From NCBI GenBank assembly GCA_031276725.1, contig JAISMM010000076.1:1-35181 (forward strand): a stretch of 35,181 nucleotides of DNA, in the 5' to 3' direction. Position numbers and translations under genes: made by a program. This document shows positions 15,429 to 23,710 of this stretch, piece by piece; the first letter of the stretch is position 1; each line of letters starts with the position of its first letter. Under the pieces are notes generated by a model. The model saw only the letters and a list, made by a program, of their open reading frames with translations, was not told where the DNA came from and did not search any database. The DNA comes from Clostridiales bacterium (GTDB lineage Bacteria; Bacillota; Clostridia; Christensenellales; Pumilibacteraceae).

Positions 15429-16499
15429 ATGAAAATCTTCGCTAACTTTACATTCAGGCTGATATTGTGTTGCACCGTATTAGCGCTGACGATATTGTTC
15501 CCGCTTTCCTTTTTGCCGAGCGTCGGCGAAAACGGCCGCGTTCCGCTGATTTTGGGCGTGTGTCTTTTGGCGGGCGCCGAAATCGCGGTCATAACGGCCG
15601 TCAATTTTAAGTTGGTCGTCGCGCCTATGCGCTCTATGCTCGAATCGTCCAAAAAGCTGACCAAGGGCGAATACGTTCAGGTCGATTTTAAGACGGCCGA
15701 CAACGATATAAAGACGCTCGCCCTAAGCCTTAACAACACCGCTTACGAGTTCGAAAACCTTGAACAGATGCGCAAGTCGTTCGTTTCTAACGCCTCGCAC
15801 GAGCTGCGCTCGCCCCTTACGTCGATGCAGGGCTTTTTGCAGGCGATACTCGACGGCACGATCGGCGACGAGGACCGCGAAAAGTATCTTAAAATCGTTC
15901 TGCGCGAGACTAAGCGGCTAAGCTCGCTTATAAATTCTATGCTGGATCTTTCGCGTATGGAATCGGGCAAGTATCCGCTCAATCTTTCGCGCTTTGAAAT
16001 CAATTCCGTGATCAAGCAAATTGTGGAGAGGTTCGAGCCGAATCTTATAAAGAAAGAGGTTCAACTCGACGTCGATTTTGTGCGCGATACGAATTACGTC
16101 TACGCGGACAAGGACAAAATTATTCAGGTGCTTATTAACCTTATCGACAACGCGATAAAGTATTCCCCGGCGTATTCGCGCATTTTGGTAACGACGCACA
16201 TTCACGGCAAAAAAATCTATATAACGGTAAAGGACAAGGGTTTCGGAATCAGCAAAAAAGACCAAATGTTGATTTGGGACCGCTTTTATATGGCGGACAA
16301 GGCGCGCACTCCGACAAAAAGCAAGGGCACGGGCTTGGGGCTTTCGATAGTCAAAAAAATTATCGACGACCACAAGGAGGTCATTTGGGTCGAGAGCAAC
16401 AAGGGCGCCGGCGCGACGTTTATATTTACGCTGACGCTGTTCGACCCCAATAAGCATAAGTTGGAGGGGGGGAAGGTGTTGCAGGCGTTGAACCCGTAA
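15429..16499 (+). CDS. Membrane sensor histidine kinase
   Basis: 356 residues. Two membrane helices close together at the N-terminus (about 8-30 and 38-60) with a loop of only about 10 residues between them, so almost no extracellular sensor. A HAMP-like linker (VVAPMRSMLESSKKLTKGEY) follows, then HisKA with the H-box FVSNASHELRSPLTSM, and HATPase_c with N box (LINLIDNAIKYS), G1 (KDKGFGIS) and G2 (GTGLGLSIV). Signal reception may be intramembrane or through the partner. It starts 20 nt after the regulator; no obvious ribosome site other than GTGAGCG. Confidence 0.93.
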   Translation: MKIFANFTFRLILCCTVLALTILFPLSFLPSVGENGRVPLILGVCLLAGAEIAVITAVNFKLVVAPMRSMLESSKKLTKGEYVQVDFKTADNDIKTLALSLNNTAYEFENLEQMRKSFVSNASHELRSPLTSMQGFLQAILDGTIGDEDREKYLKIVLRETKRLSSLINSMLDLSRMESGKYPLNLSRFEINSVIKQIVERFEPNLIKKEVQLDVDFVRDTNYVYADKDKIIQVLINLIDNAIKYSPAYSRILVTTHIHGKKIYITVKDKGFGISKKDQMLIWDRFYMADKARTPTKSKGTGLGLSIVKKIIDDHKEVIWVESNKGAGATFIFTLTLFDPNKHKLEGGKVLQALNP

Positions 16500-16523
16500 C
16501 GCCGTGCGGCAGGGAACGGCGTT
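16498..16523 (+). terminator. Possible stem-loop after the kinase gene
   Basis: AACGCCGT (16498-16505) pairs with ACGGCGTT (16516-16523), loop 10 nt. No T-run follows, so it is at best a weak terminator. The right part overlaps the first repeat of the following spacer. Confidence 0.4.
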
Positions 16524-16733
16524 GATACGGGCTGCGTTCGCCGAAGCCGCCTCGGTTACGTATATGAAGTACGCGCCCTCGGCGGCGCGGGCGGCTGTCG
16601 CCCGCCTGAACACCGTTCCTTGCCGCCCGTAACGACGTTCTTTGCCGCACGCACCGCCCGCAGACACAAACGACGTTCCTTGCCGCCTGCAATTCGGACA
16701 ATAAAGACACGCCCGCAACGTGGACAATAAAGG
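16506..16733. repeat. Degenerate repeat cluster in the kinase/membrane-protein spacer
   Basis: The 274-bp spacer (16500-16773) carries four copies of a GC-rich unit of about 18 bp, consensus GCGGCAAGGAACGKCGTT. One is on the plus strand (about 16506-16523) and three are inverted (about 16613-16630, 16631-16649, 16670-16687). After these comes GGACAATAAAGRCRCGC twice (16695-16711 and 16722-16738). No convincing gene is seen. The role is unknown. Confidence 0.55.
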
Positions 16734-16773
16734 CGCGCATATTAAAACGGTACAAATATATAAGAAGGTATAA

Positions 16774-17412
16774 ATGGAATTATACGCGGAACAATCTGTA
16801 AATAACGGCGATATCGACAAGCACGCTAAACGGACGCGCGTTTTTTACGGATTGCGTTACGTTTGCGTCGCCGCGTGGGTAATCGTTTTTTTTATGATAT
16901 GGTTTATACCGTCGGACGCGCAAAACGTCGCCTTGCAGCTTTTGATGAATTTTTTATTCGGCTTTGCGATAGTTTCGCCGTTCGTAGTCCTCTATATCTT
17001 TTTGGGGCGCTTTATTACAAGGACGAACACCGAGTTCGATTATTACCTTAACGGCGGCATTTTCCGCGCGGTGAAGGTCGTCAACCGCAAAAAGCGCAAG
17101 CGGATGGTCGAATTTAATCTTTCGGCCATCGAGTCGATAGGGCGGGTGAGCGCGGACGCCTACGGCCGTTACGCCGCCGCGCGCGACGTCAAAAAGCATA
17201 TCGCCTTTTGCGGCGAGCCCGACGAGGACGAGATCGTGTACGTCTATTTCGTTTCGGACGGCGCGGGACAGCTTTTGCACATAACGCCCGACGAAAATAT
17301 GCTTACGGCGCTTCGCCGCAGCGTCGTGCGTATAACGGTGGTCGATAAAAGCCTTAATACGCCGCTAAAACCTGGCGCGGGAACGGCGAATAAAGATGAT
17401 TTATTTAGATAA
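16774..17412 (+). CDS. Two-helix membrane protein with PH-like domain (DUF6106-like)
   Basis: 212 residues. Two membrane helices (about 30-50 and 60-85) are followed by a cytosolic beta-rich domain: FDYYLNGGIFRAVKVVNRKKRKRMVEF resembles bacterial PH-like domains. I think this is the Clostridia family DUF6106, from memory of its YYLxxGxxxxxKVxxRxKRKR pattern and its frequent place beside a cysteine desulfurase. AAGAAGG precedes the ATG. It overlaps the cysteine desulfurase start by 17 nt, which indicates one operon. Function unknown. Confidence 0.7.
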   Translation: MELYAEQSVNNGDIDKHAKRTRVFYGLRYVCVAAWVIVFFMIWFIPSDAQNVALQLLMNFLFGFAIVSPFVVLYIFLGRFITRTNTEFDYYLNGGIFRAVKVVNRKKRKRMVEFNLSAIESIGRVSADAYGRYAAARDVKKHIAFCGEPDEDEIVYVYFVSDGAGQLLHITPDENMLTALRRSVVRITVVDKSLNTPLKPGAGTANKDDLFR

Positions 17413-18526
17413 CGCCGCCACGACGCGGCCGTTTTCAGAGGCCGTCGAAACGGTCAGGCGAACGAGCGCGGAGGACTTTTATAACCCCTCGTCGCTGTAT
17501 CCTCCCGCGCGGGCGCTGAAAGCGAAAATCGAAAGGGCGAGGGAGACGGTCGCCGCCGCTATGGGAGTTAGGGCGGAGGAAATTTTTTTCACGTCCGGGG
17601 CGACGGAGGCGGATAATTGGGCGGTTTTTTGCGGCCGTAAGAATAAAAACGGCAATATCGTTTCGACGGGTGGCGAGCATTCCGCCGTCTACGAATGTCT
17701 TACCGCCCAAAAAAACGGCGGCGCTAAGGTCGCTTTGGCGCCCTTAAACGCTTACGGCGGCGTTTCGGCGGACAAGTTTTTGGAGCTTGCGGGCGATTCG
17801 GCGGCGTTTGTAAGCGTCATTCACGGCTCTAACGAAACGGGCGCCGTCAACGACGTTTTCGCGCTCGCCGCGGCGGTCAAAAAAAGGAACGGAAAGACGG
17901 TGTTCCATTCCGACGGCGTTCAAACGTTTTGCAAATTTCCGCTCGCCTTGGGCGGCTCCGGTATCGACCTTTATAGCGTGAGCGCCCATAAAATCGGCGG
18001 CCCCAAGGGCGTGGGCGCGCTCTATTGCGACTCAAAATTAAAGCTGCGGCCGTATATTTACGGCGGCGGTCAGGAGGGCGGCGCCCGCTCGGGAACCGAA
18101 AACGCCGCCGCGATTTTGGGGTTTGCCGAGGCGGTCAAAATCTATACCGACCGCTACGACGCAAAAAAAATTCTTGAAATAAGCGAATGCTTTATCGATA
18201 AAATATCGGCGCTCGATAACGTAAAAATCAATTCCGTTCCAAAAGACGGCGTACCCGGAATCGTTTCGCTCTCGCTCGCGGGCGTCAACGCCGAGGTCTT
18301 ACAGCGTCTGCTCGCCGCCGACGGCATATTTATCGGGTTAGGGTCGGCGTGCGCGTCCTCGCTGCGCCGCAACCGCGTACTGGCGGCGGCGGGGCTTAGT
18401 CCGGATGAAATCGCGGGGAGCGTCCGCGCGAGCTTCGGTATAGATAATACTCTTGCCGACGCCGAAACCGCCGCAAAAAAAATCATCGAAAAAACGGAGC
18501 TTTTAAGGAGCGGTAAAATTGGATAA
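17396..18526 (+). CDS. Cysteine desulfurase (IscS/NifS family)
   Basis: 376 residues. A PLP-dependent enzyme that moves sulfur from cysteine to its own active-site Cys as persulfide. Seen are the opening IYLDNAATT, the PLP-binding lysine in SVSAHKIGGPKG (K199), the cofactor-contacting H and D (GEHSAVYE, HSDGVQ), and the catalytic Cys in GLGSACASS (C319). Directly upstream of thiI with an 8-nt overlap, it is most likely the dedicated sulfur donor for 4-thiouridine in tRNA (NifZ/IscS-type pairing as in B. subtilis). Confidence 0.93.
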   Translation: MIYLDNAATTRPFSEAVETVRRTSAEDFYNPSSLYPPARALKAKIERARETVAAAMGVRAEEIFFTSGATEADNWAVFCGRKNKNGNIVSTGGEHSAVYECLTAQKNGGAKVALAPLNAYGGVSADKFLELAGDSAAFVSVIHGSNETGAVNDVFALAAAVKKRNGKTVFHSDGVQTFCKFPLALGGSGIDLYSVSAHKIGGPKGVGALYCDSKLKLRPYIYGGGQEGGARSGTENAAAILGFAEAVKIYTDRYDAKKILEISECFIDKISALDNVKINSVPKDGVPGIVSLSLAGVNAEVLQRLLAADGIFIGLGSACASSLRRNRVLAAAGLSPDEIAGSVRASFGIDNTLADAETAAKKIIEKTELLRSGKIG

Positions 18527-19685
18527 CGTCATATTAATCAGAATCGGCGAGCTTTGGCTTAAAGGGAAAAACCGCGTTTTTTTTGAAAATCTGCTCGTCA
18601 AAAATATTAAGGAAAAGCTAGCGGACGTGGAGTGCAAGCTCTATTTCGGGCGCAACCGCTACGTCGTTTCGGACTACGCCGCCGCCGACGAAAACATAAT
18701 TGTCAAAAAACTGCAAACCGTGTTCGGCGTAACGTCGTTAAGCGCGGGGCGCAAAACGCGCGCCGACTTCGAGAGTATACGGACGCTTGCGGAGCAATGC
18801 GCCAAAACGGAGGGGAGTTTTAGGGTGAACGTCAACCGCGCCGACAAGACCTTTCCGCTTTCGTCGCCGGAGCTTGCGGGCGGGCTCGGGGCGGCGCTTT
18901 TGCAAAGGCACAAGAATTTGCGGGTGGATCTGCACAACCCCGATTTTGTTATCAACGTCGATATTCGCGAGGACGGCGGCGCGTACATTTTTTCCGACCG
19001 CTATCCCGGTGCCGGCGGTATGCCCGTAGGCAGCGCGGGGCGCGGGCTGTTGCTTTTGTCGGGCGGTATCGACAGCCCCGTAGCCGGCTATATGACCGCC
19101 AAAAGGGGTATGGCGATCGACGCTCTGCATTTTCATTCCTACCCCTACACGAGCGCGGACGCCAAGGAAAAGGTTAGAAAGCTTGCGGCTGTTTTGCAAA
19201 ATTATTGCGGACGCATACGCCTTTACAACGCCGCGTTCACTAAGATTCAGGAGGCCATAAACGGGTTCTGCGACGGCGCGTACACGGTTACGGTTATGCG
19301 CCGGCTTATGCTGCGCGCGGCTAAGGGACTCGCCGAAAAAAACGGATATTCCTGCCTTATAAACGGCGAAAGCCTCGGTCAGGTCGCGAGCCAAACCATT
19401 CAAAGCATAACCGTAACGAACGCCGTCGCGGGAGTTCTGCCCGTGTTGCGGCCTCTTATCGGTATGGATAAATCCGAAATTACGGATGCAGCGCGTAAAA
19501 TCGGCACTTACGGCCTGTCGGTTTTGCCGTTCGAGGACTGTTGCACCGTGTTTTTGCCCAAAAACCCCGTAACGAAACCGACGTTAGCGCGTTGCGAGGC
19601 GGAGGAGCGCAAAATTCCCGGCTTGGACGGACTTATCGGGGATGTTCTAAATAACCTCGAAGTTGTCAAAGTCGATTCCGTTTGA
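18519..19685 (+). CDS. thiI: tRNA 4-thiouridine synthase
   Basis: 388 residues: an N-terminal ferredoxin-like domain and THUMP domain (about 60-165), then the PP-loop adenylation domain with SGGIDSPVAGY (about 182-192). It ends without the C-terminal rhodanese domain of the E. coli form, as in most Bacillota. It makes s4U8 in tRNA, receiving sulfur from the upstream desulfurase. The last 39 bp overlap the 3' end of the convergent PBP gene. Confidence 0.94.
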   Translation: MDNVILIRIGELWLKGKNRVFFENLLVKNIKEKLADVECKLYFGRNRYVVSDYAAADENIIVKKLQTVFGVTSLSAGRKTRADFESIRTLAEQCAKTEGSFRVNVNRADKTFPLSSPELAGGLGAALLQRHKNLRVDLHNPDFVINVDIREDGGAYIFSDRYPGAGGMPVGSAGRGLLLLSGGIDSPVAGYMTAKRGMAIDALHFHSYPYTSADAKEKVRKLAAVLQNYCGRIRLYNAAFTKIQEAINGFCDGAYTVTVMRRLMLRAAKGLAEKNGYSCLINGESLGQVASQTIQSITVTNAVAGVLPVLRPLIGMDKSEITDAARKIGTYGLSVLPFEDCCTVFLPKNPVTKPTLARCEAEERKIPGLDGLIGDVLNNLEVVKVDSV

Positions 19686-21650
19686 GTCGTTCCCGAACGG
19701 ATTCGGCGCGGCCGAAAAATTTTGCGGCGCCGTTTCGCGCGTAAAGTACGCCGCCTTTCGCGACTTTTTCGGGACGTTTTCGGACGCGGCGACAAGGCGG
19801 TGATTCAAATTAAATTCGTCGCCGTCGAGCTCGACGCTTATAATAGTGTTCGGTTTGTTAAAGACCGACCGCGAACGCTTTTGCAGTCCGCCGAGTATTT
19901 TGGCGGCGATTTCGGTCGGCGCTCCTCCGCCCGTAACGTCTATGCGCCCGGAATAGTCGGCGGTGCCGAGCCACACGGCGACCGTATAATCGGCGTTGTA
20001 CGCAAGGCAATAGGCGTCCGTGTTGCCGTCCGCGTCGCCCACGGTTCCCGTTTTTGCGCATACGCCGCGAACGTTTCGCAAGCGTTTCGCCGTGCCGCTC
20101 TTGGCGCATTCGGACAACATTTCGTTTATAAAAAACGCCGTTTCGGACGAAAACACGCGCTTTTTGGCGGGCTCGGCGTTATAAACGTACGCGCCGTCCG
20201 CATTCTTGATGTACTTTACGACGCGGTTCGGAATGTAAACGCCGTCGTTGGCGAACGTCTGAAACGTTCCCGCCACGCGCCGCAGGGTAACGCCGTCCGA
20301 CAGACTCCCGAGCGCGAGCGCGAGCGAACCGTCGCGCGGCGAAAACGCGATTCCGCAGGCGGCGGCGTATCTTTTGGCGTTCTCGATTCCGTTCATTTGT
20401 AGCAGCTTGACGGCGCAAACGTTAGAGGACTCCGCAAGGCTGCCTTGCACGGTAGTCCAGCCCGCGTACTTGCCGTTGTAGTTCGACGGAGCGTAGCCGT
20501 CGAAGTCCGTCTTTTTGTCCGCGATCGGCGTTACGGGAACGACGAGCCGCCGTTCGAGCGCGGGCGCGTAGCACAGAACGGGCTTGAGAGTCGAACCCGG
20601 TTGGCGCTTCGTGTCGGACGGCGCGTAAAATTCGGAGTTGCCGTAAAGCGCGCGCACGCGCCCCGTCAGGTTGTTGATTACCGCTATTTGCGCGACAGCC
20701 CCGCCCGCGTCGACGGCGGCAAAGGCGTCGGCGGCAAGCTCTTGAAGCTCCGGATCCAAATACGTTTCTATCGTCAAATTTTTGTTAAAAAGCTCGGCGC
20801 GGCCGCATTTAAGAACGTCGGCCGCCTCGCTCACCGCGTCGCTTATATACGAAAAATTCAAATCGGCGTTCTTAACTACCTTTAACGGCTCATTCACCGC
20901 CGCGTCGTGTTCATCCTTCGACAGCTTGCCGTTTTCCAGCATCCGCCCAAGCACCAGGTTTCGCCGCCGCAAAGCGTTTTCGGGCTTCGAGTACGGATTG
21001 TAGCGCGTCGGATTGTTGATTATCGCGGCAAGGAGCGCGGCCTGCGGCGGCGTGAGGTCGGCGGGGGACGCTCCGAACATTACCCGCGCCGCCGAGCCTA
21101 TCCCGTAGACGTTGCCGCCGAAATACAGAATATTCAGGTACATTTCAAGAATTTCATCCTTGCCGTACTTGCGCTCCAATTCGCGCGCTATGCGTATCTC
21201 CTGCAATTTGCGCGAAAGCCGCTTTTCGCCCGTCAGGTGCGTGTTCTTTACAAGCTGCTGCGTAATCGTGGACGCGCCCTCCTTAAACGACGCCGACAAT
21301 ATATTGTTCTTAACGGCGGCCGCTATCCGCCAAAGGTCGAACCCCCTGTGCTTATAAAAATTTTTGTCCTCCGCGCTCACAAACGCGTCTATAACGCACG
21401 GCGCGACGCCGCTTATCGGCGTAAAAATTCTGTTGCCCTCGTAAAACGGCCCCAAACTCTTGCCGTCGTCGCACAAAACAACGAGCGTCCCGGCCGCGTC
21501 AGTCAGCTTATTCTCGTCCAGCCGCGCCCAGCCCGCTATCCTCACGTTCGGTTCCAAAACGACCGCCAACGAGATTACCCCCGCCGCCGCAACCGCCGAC
21601 AGCGTTATCAAACCTATTTTGACCGCCTTTTTGAACCTTTTCATACTCAT
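19647..21650 (-). CDS. Class A penicillin-binding protein (PBP1A type)
   Basis: 667 residues. One N-terminal membrane helix (about 10-32), then a GT51 glycosyltransferase domain (about 75-240) with EDKNFYKHRGFD and ASTITQQLVKN, then a transpeptidase domain with the serine motif GSTLKP, SSN (AESSNVC) and KTGT (CAKTGTVGD). It polymerises and cross-links peptidoglycan outside the membrane. Start ATG 21650 (MSMKRF) lacks a clear ribosome site; the second Met is an alternative. The 3' end overlaps thiI by 39 nt in convergent orientation with no terminator between. Confidence 0.94.
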   Translation of the reverse strand: MSMKRFKKAVKIGLITLSAVAAAGVISLAVVLEPNVRIAGWARLDENKLTDAAGTLVVLCDDGKSLGPFYEGNRIFTPISGVAPCVIDAFVSAEDKNFYKHRGFDLWRIAAAVKNNILSASFKEGASTITQQLVKNTHLTGEKRLSRKLQEIRIARELERKYGKDEILEMYLNILYFGGNVYGIGSAARVMFGASPADLTPPQAALLAAIINNPTRYNPYSKPENALRRRNLVLGRMLENGKLSKDEHDAAVNEPLKVVKNADLNFSYISDAVSEAADVLKCGRAELFNKNLTIETYLDPELQELAADAFAAVDAGGAVAQIAVINNLTGRVRALYGNSEFYAPSDTKRQPGSTLKPVLCYAPALERRLVVPVTPIADKKTDFDGYAPSNYNGKYAGWTTVQGSLAESSNVCAVKLLQMNGIENAKRYAAACGIAFSPRDGSLALALGSLSDGVTLRRVAGTFQTFANDGVYIPNRVVKYIKNADGAYVYNAEPAKKRVFSSETAFFINEMLSECAKSGTAKRLRNVRGVCAKTGTVGDADGNTDAYCLAYNADYTVAVWLGTADYSGRIDVTGGGAPTEIAAKILGGLQKRSRSVFNKPNTIISVELDGDEFNLNHRLVAASENVPKKSRKAAYFTRETAPQNFSAAPNPFGNDSNGIDFDNFEVI

Positions 21651-21718
21651 ATAGTATTCGCCGCCGCAATATTTTTAATTCCAAGCCGCCCTATTTACTG
21701 TACATTTTTTACGGAATT
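21651..21718. other. Divergent gap between the PBP gene and a small ORF
   Basis: Short AT-rich gap. It contains ATACT/AGTAT inverted around CATAT (about 21644-21658) at the PBP start, not related in sequence to the 19-bp palindrome family. No clear promoter seen. Confidence 0.35.
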
Positions 21719-21937
21719 ATGGGGCTAATTGCAAATGAAGTTAAAGACGCTCTTGATAAACTTAAGGTAGACACGCGAGATTGTGCAGCTTATTGTAGTT
21801 GGAAAGATGCGAACGGAAGCGAAATGTGCGGACTACGATATGAATAGTTTGTTACGCTAAACATTTATGAAACACAAAAGATGAAGCGTAAAGTTAAAGA
21901 GTTGGAAAGCCTTATAAATGATTTAAGCAAACAATGA
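21719..21937 (+). pseudogene. Small ORF interrupted by an in-frame TAG
   Basis: From ATG 21719 the frame gives 42 residues (MGLIANEVKDALDKLKVDTR...), meets TAG at 21845-21847 and continues in the same frame for another 29 codons with a helical, charged sequence (YETQKMKRKVKELESLINDL) to TGA at 21935-21937. This is likely a small 72-residue gene broken by one nonsense mutation. No good ribosome site. No family recognised. Confidence 0.45.
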
Positions 21938-21948
21938 TTTTATTGCGG

Positions 21949-22410
21949 TTAGGTGTCAGTCACCTCTTGACAATACGTAAAATAGATTTTTTGATTTTCT
22001 TTTATGGTATATAAAGTTGTTGTAAAAGAAAAAGAACCACCATTGTTTATTATTCCATATTGGTATACTGCCACAAAAACCGCAATTCTTTTTCCAGCAT
22101 GTTTTGGATCAGTGGTTCCGTTTGCCTTGATGGTTACTTCAAACGGGTAAAAATTTTCATCCAAAACGTCCCCTTCTTTAATCTCATTTTTCGCGGTCAA
22201 CTCCGCGCTTATACTCGAAATGTGAACGACAAAATCGTCCGCAATCTTGTAATCAAACTCGACTTTCGGATACACGTCCAGCATATACCCCACCTCGCAT
22301 TCCTCGAACGGAGGCAGAGTTTGCGGGGGAGGGGCGGACGTGTCCTTTTTACACGCGGCGGCGGGGAACGCCACCACTAAACACAAAACCAAAACTAAAA
22401 ACTTTTTCAT
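21949..22410 (-). CDS. Secreted lipoprotein of unknown function
   Basis: 153 residues with a classic lipoprotein signal: KK, hydrophobic core (about 4-15), lipobox AAAC with C20 as the lipidation site, then a Lys/Asp and Pro-rich linker. The mature part is beta-strand-rich (EVTIKANGTTDPKHAGKRIA) and may be an immunoglobulin-like domain. A GGAGGT ribosome site and a strong own promoter (22441-22469) precede it. Confidence 0.8.
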   Translation of the reverse strand: MKKFLVLVLCLVVAFPAAACKKDTSAPPPQTLPPFEECEVGYMLDVYPKVEFDYKIADDFVVHISSISAELTAKNEIKEGDVLDENFYPFEVTIKANGTTDPKHAGKRIAVFVAVYQYGIINNGGSFSFTTTLYTIKENQKIYFTYCQEVTDT

Positions 22411-22440
22411 AAGACCTCCAAAAATTTACTTAATAACCAA

Positions 22441-22469
22441 ATTATACATTAAATGATAGTATACGTCAA
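22441..22469 (-). promoter_or_regulatory. Promoter of the lipoprotein gene
   Basis: Minus strand TTGACG (22469-22464), 17-bp spacer, TATAAT (22446-22441). Confidence 0.85.
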
Positions 22470-22666
22470 GGATTTTGGGAATAAATAAAAATTAAAAAAT
22501 GCACCGAACTATTGACTATTGCTTTATGTTATGATATAATAGATATGTGAATAGATACGATATGAGCATATACTGCAATAATACTATAAAACACATTTGG
22601 TTCAAGTATAGCCGTATAATACATGAATATAATATGTAAATATATTTATATTCTTTGCAAAAATAC

Positions 22667-22695
22667 TTGACTATTGTTGAATAAAGGTATAGAAT
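22667..22695 (+). promoter_or_regulatory. Promoter of the 84-/207-residue gene pair
   Basis: TTGACT (22667-22672), 17-bp spacer, TAGAAT (22690-22695), in a very AT-rich 300-bp gap (22411-22707) with no gene in it. Confidence 0.75.
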
Positions 22696-22707
22696 ATAGG
22701 AGATGAT

Positions 22708-22962
22708 TTGAAACACACGAGCGGGTTGCAAACAATATCAAACTTAAATCAGGAGAACATATTAGTAACAATGGATAATATTAAGAAAGCAAGCATTTTA
22801 TTTAGTGATTTTACTCCCGTTGGAGATATAACTTCGGATGTACGCGAACAAAACAGCAAGCGCGTTTTTACGGGCGGAGTTCGTATTAACAGAGCTCTTT
22901 ATAGAACCTCGAACGAATATGAGCGATACAGACAATCCGTTTTAGACAAAAAACTTCCATAA
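22708..22962 (+). CDS. Small unknown protein, 84 residues (TTG start)
   Basis: TTG at 22708 follows AGGAG by 6 nt; an internal ATG (22771) would give 63 residues but its AGGAG is too far away. The product is polar, with an Arg-rich, probably helical C-terminus (NRALYRTSNEYERYRQSVLD). No family recognised. It precedes the HEPN-motif membrane protein by 28 nt; a partner or antitoxin-like role is speculation. Confidence 0.6.
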   Translation: MKHTSGLQTISNLNQENILVTMDNIKKASILFSDFTPVGDITSDVREQNSKRVFTGGVRINRALYRTSNEYERYRQSVLDKKLP

Positions 22963-22990
22963 ACATAATTTTTGAAACGGCGGGGACTTT

Positions 22991-23614
22991 ATGAAGCACA
23001 AAAGCAAGTGGAAGGAAATTTTAGATAAATATATCCTCCTCAAAAGTTTGTATATCGAGTGCGAGGAAACGGACAAGGAATTGAAAACGAACTTGCAACC
23101 CCTAAATGAATTTAGGGCGGCGCTTGATCATATTTTTCGTATAATAGATAACGAAATAACCGCCGACGACGAGCAGGTTTTTGATCGCGAGTATGATAAA
23201 CTTTGCAGTCATATTCGCCGCGCGTTTTTCGATGTATGCGATCACCTTTCGATTAATTATCGCGACAAAATAATATCGACGCTGGAACGGTATTCCGGCG
23301 AAACGATTCGTGCGGCGCTTCCCGACTATTACTCAAAAATTCGCCCCGCCGTTGAGGAAATTTCTATACGCATAAGCAAATATCGTATGCGGAAAGGAGC
23401 CGAACCCGACGAAAATATTTTTGACGCATATTACAACGATGTCGTCGCTTTAAGAAATTATTCTATAACCGTCTTAAAAGCAAGCGCGTCTTTAAGCGAG
23501 CTACACGGTAAGGAAGAAACCGAAAAGAAAAAGATAAAACTTTTTAATCTGCTGTCAATCGCCGTCGGTGTAGTCGGTATCATTGTCGGTATTCTTGTCG
23601 GAATACTTACATAA
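22991..23614 (+). CDS. Unknown protein with HEPN-like motif and C-terminal membrane anchor
   Basis: 207 residues, mostly helical. Residues 39-47 (NEFRAALDH) contain R42-x4-H47, the Rx4-6H pattern of HEPN ribonucleases; a helix-rich frame around it fits, but this is weak evidence on its own. A single hydrophobic helix closes the protein (about 184-206), preceded by a Lys-rich stretch (EETEKKKIK), so the bulk faces the cytoplasm. It follows the 84-residue gene in the same transcript. It could be a defence- or toxin-related effector; no family is firmly recognised. Confidence 0.6.
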   Translation: MKHKSKWKEILDKYILLKSLYIECEETDKELKTNLQPLNEFRAALDHIFRIIDNEITADDEQVFDREYDKLCSHIRRAFFDVCDHLSINYRDKIISTLERYSGETIRAALPDYYSKIRPAVEEISIRISKYRMRKGAEPDENIFDAYYNDVVALRNYSITVLKASASLSELHGKEETEKKKIKLFNLLSIAVGVVGIIVGILVGILT

Positions 23615-23673
23615 AAGATGATTTTCCGCACAATATCCGATTTACTAAAAAATATCCCTTGGCGTGTTAACGC

Positions 23674-23702
23674 TTGCAAAATTTGCGGTAATATTGTATA
23701 AT
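23674..23702 (+). promoter_or_regulatory. Promoter of the miaB-mutS-mutL-miaA operon
   Basis: TTGCAA (23674-23679), 17-bp spacer, TATAAT (23697-23702). The miaB ATG is only 8 nt after the -10 box. Confidence 0.8.
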
Positions 23703-23710
23703 GGTAGCGA

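Noticed and set aside
16506-16733. CRISPR array in the repeat-rich spacer
   Set aside because: Units are degenerate, in both orientations, and not separated by regular spacers.
15918-16820. 300-codon minus-strand ORF
   Set aside because: Shadow of the histidine kinase gene extended through the repeat-rich spacer; product is Arg-rich without domain features.
22516-22731. 71-codon minus-strand ORF, Tyr/Ile-rich
   Set aside because: Comes from very AT-rich intergenic DNA and covers the promoter of the 84-residue gene; no ribosome site.
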